DNA of 6,138 nucleotides, from the NCBI GenBank assembly GCA_003560935.1, contig PWJF01000274.1:1-6138 (forward strand), given 5' to 3'. This stretch comes from Ignavibacteriales bacterium (GTDB lineage Bacteria > Bacteroidota > Ignavibacteria > T3Sed10-11). The position numbers and the translations under genes are program-made. The notes beneath the pieces were generated by a model. It saw only the letters and a list, made by a program, of their open reading frames with translations, searched no databases and had not been told where the DNA came from. Below are positions 5,735-6,138 of this stretch, one piece after another; positions within the stretch are counted from its first letter, which is position 1; the number at the start of each line of letters is the position of its first letter.

Positions 5735-6138
5735 GAAAGTTTTTGCTGTTCCGCCGCGGCTTGTTTCGGATCTCTTGCGACCATCGTTTCAATAAGCGCC
5801 ATTAAAAACGCCAGAAGGGCGAATAATTTCCAGAGTTCCTGTCCATAGCGCGACTCCTGCACCACCGTCGCAAGGTCGTCATCCTGACCGATGATATAGA
5901 CGTTTTCCAATCCGAACTGTCCCAGCCGTTCCGTTAGATTTTCTTCGCTTATTCGTTCGCCGGTCGATTCTCCGGAGTGTACATTGACGGCAAAGGCGCG
6001 TGCTGTATTTCCGTTACGTTGAATCCGGTACAATCCGGTCTGTGATACCGATTCAAAAGAAAACTGCAATACTCCCGCGGCTGCCAGATGCTGTGGTTGT
6101 ATCCGCTCTTCCGTTCCGTCGGGATGAACGAGAACATA
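5731..6138 (-). CDS. C-terminal part of a BatA-like membrane protein (5' end outside window)
   Basis: The frame is open from the window's right edge to the TGA at 5731-5733 and gives 135 residues. It begins YVLVHPDGTEERIQP; the TTG at 6067-6069 is an internal Leu within AAAGVLQFSFES and not a start. The visible part contains a beta-rich, immunoglobulin-like stretch (VLVHPDGT at 2-9, QTGLYRIQ about 33-40, RAFAVNVHSGES about 47-58), then a short segment with EENLTERLGQFGLENVYII, a single hydrophobic helix LWKLFALLAFLMALIETMVA (about 102-121), and a polar basic/Gln tail (RDPKQAAAEQQKLS). The GxYR...FAVN...ES...ELW-plus-helix order resembles the C-terminus of large BatA-type proteins, which have an N-terminal double membrane segment and often a von Willebrand A-like domain. 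Those diagnostic N-terminal parts are outside the window, so the assignment rests on the tail alone. The gene lies 193 bp upstream of hflX on the same strand. Confidence 0.6.
   Translation of the reverse strand, partial: YVLVHPDGTEERIQPQHLAAAGVLQFSFESVSQTGLYRIQRNGNTARAFAVNVHSGESTGERISEENLTERLGQFGLENVYIIGQDDDLATVVQESRYGQELWKLFALLAFLMALIETMVARDPKQAAAEQQKLS

Noticed and set aside
6067..6069. TTG as the start codon of a short 112-residue protein
   Set aside because: The frame stays open for 23 further codons to the window edge with protein-like sequence, so the TTG is an internal leucine codon of a truncated gene.
5949..6137. A 62-codon minus-strand frame overlapping the BatA-like gene
   Set aside because: The competing frame continues to the window edge, has coherent beta-strand and membrane-helix content and the longer span, so this one is a shadow.

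Overview
The window looks like ordinary chromosomal DNA of moderate GC content. It probably comes from the Bacteroidota/Chlorobiota/Ignavibacteriota assemblage. The main clues are the PUR-alpha-like DUF3276 protein at the left edge, which is typical of that group, and the C-terminal part of a BatA-like membrane protein at the right edge. Placing it below that level would need homology searches. I see no mobile element, CRISPR array, rRNA or tRNA.

Layout, left to right. (1) 1-274, plus strand: the 3' part of a DUF3276 gene, followed by a strong intrinsic terminator at 309-343. (2) 350-2537, minus strand: a compact, probably co-transcribed cluster in the order hutU (urocanate hydratase), a 71-residue charged protein of unknown function, and a DUF971 protein with zinc-ligand-like Cys/His residues. 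The hutU to 71-codon gap is 17 nt, and the last two genes overlap by 4 nt (ATGA). (3) 2538-2876: a 339-bp AT-rich divergent intergenic region with two perfect 13-bp palindromes, a hairpin and a good -10 element facing hutU. (4) 2877-4250, plus strand: a complete NtrC-family sigma-54-dependent response regulator (receiver, AAA+, Fis-type HTH) without a histidine kinase beside it. (5) 4251-4268: an 18-bp convergent gap with no terminator. (6) 4269-5537, minus strand: the ribosome-associated GTPase HflX, starting at GTG. (7) 5538-5730: a leader/promoter region with a consensus -10 overlapped by an inverted repeat. (8) 5731-6138, minus strand: the C-terminal part of a BatA-like membrane protein that runs off the window.

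How the parts might work together: urocanate hydratase performs the second step of histidine breakdown. An NtrC-type regulator sits divergently beside it, and sigma-54 activators are known to control histidine use in some bacteria (CbrB in Pseudomonas). A regulatory link is therefore attractive, but I found no convincing sigma-54 promoter in the shared intergenic region, so it stays a hypothesis. HflX, DUF3276 and the BatA-like protein are probably functionally unrelated neighbours. I do not see a clearly new multi-gene system. The least explained items are the two small genes downstream of hutU and the palindromes in the intergenic regions.
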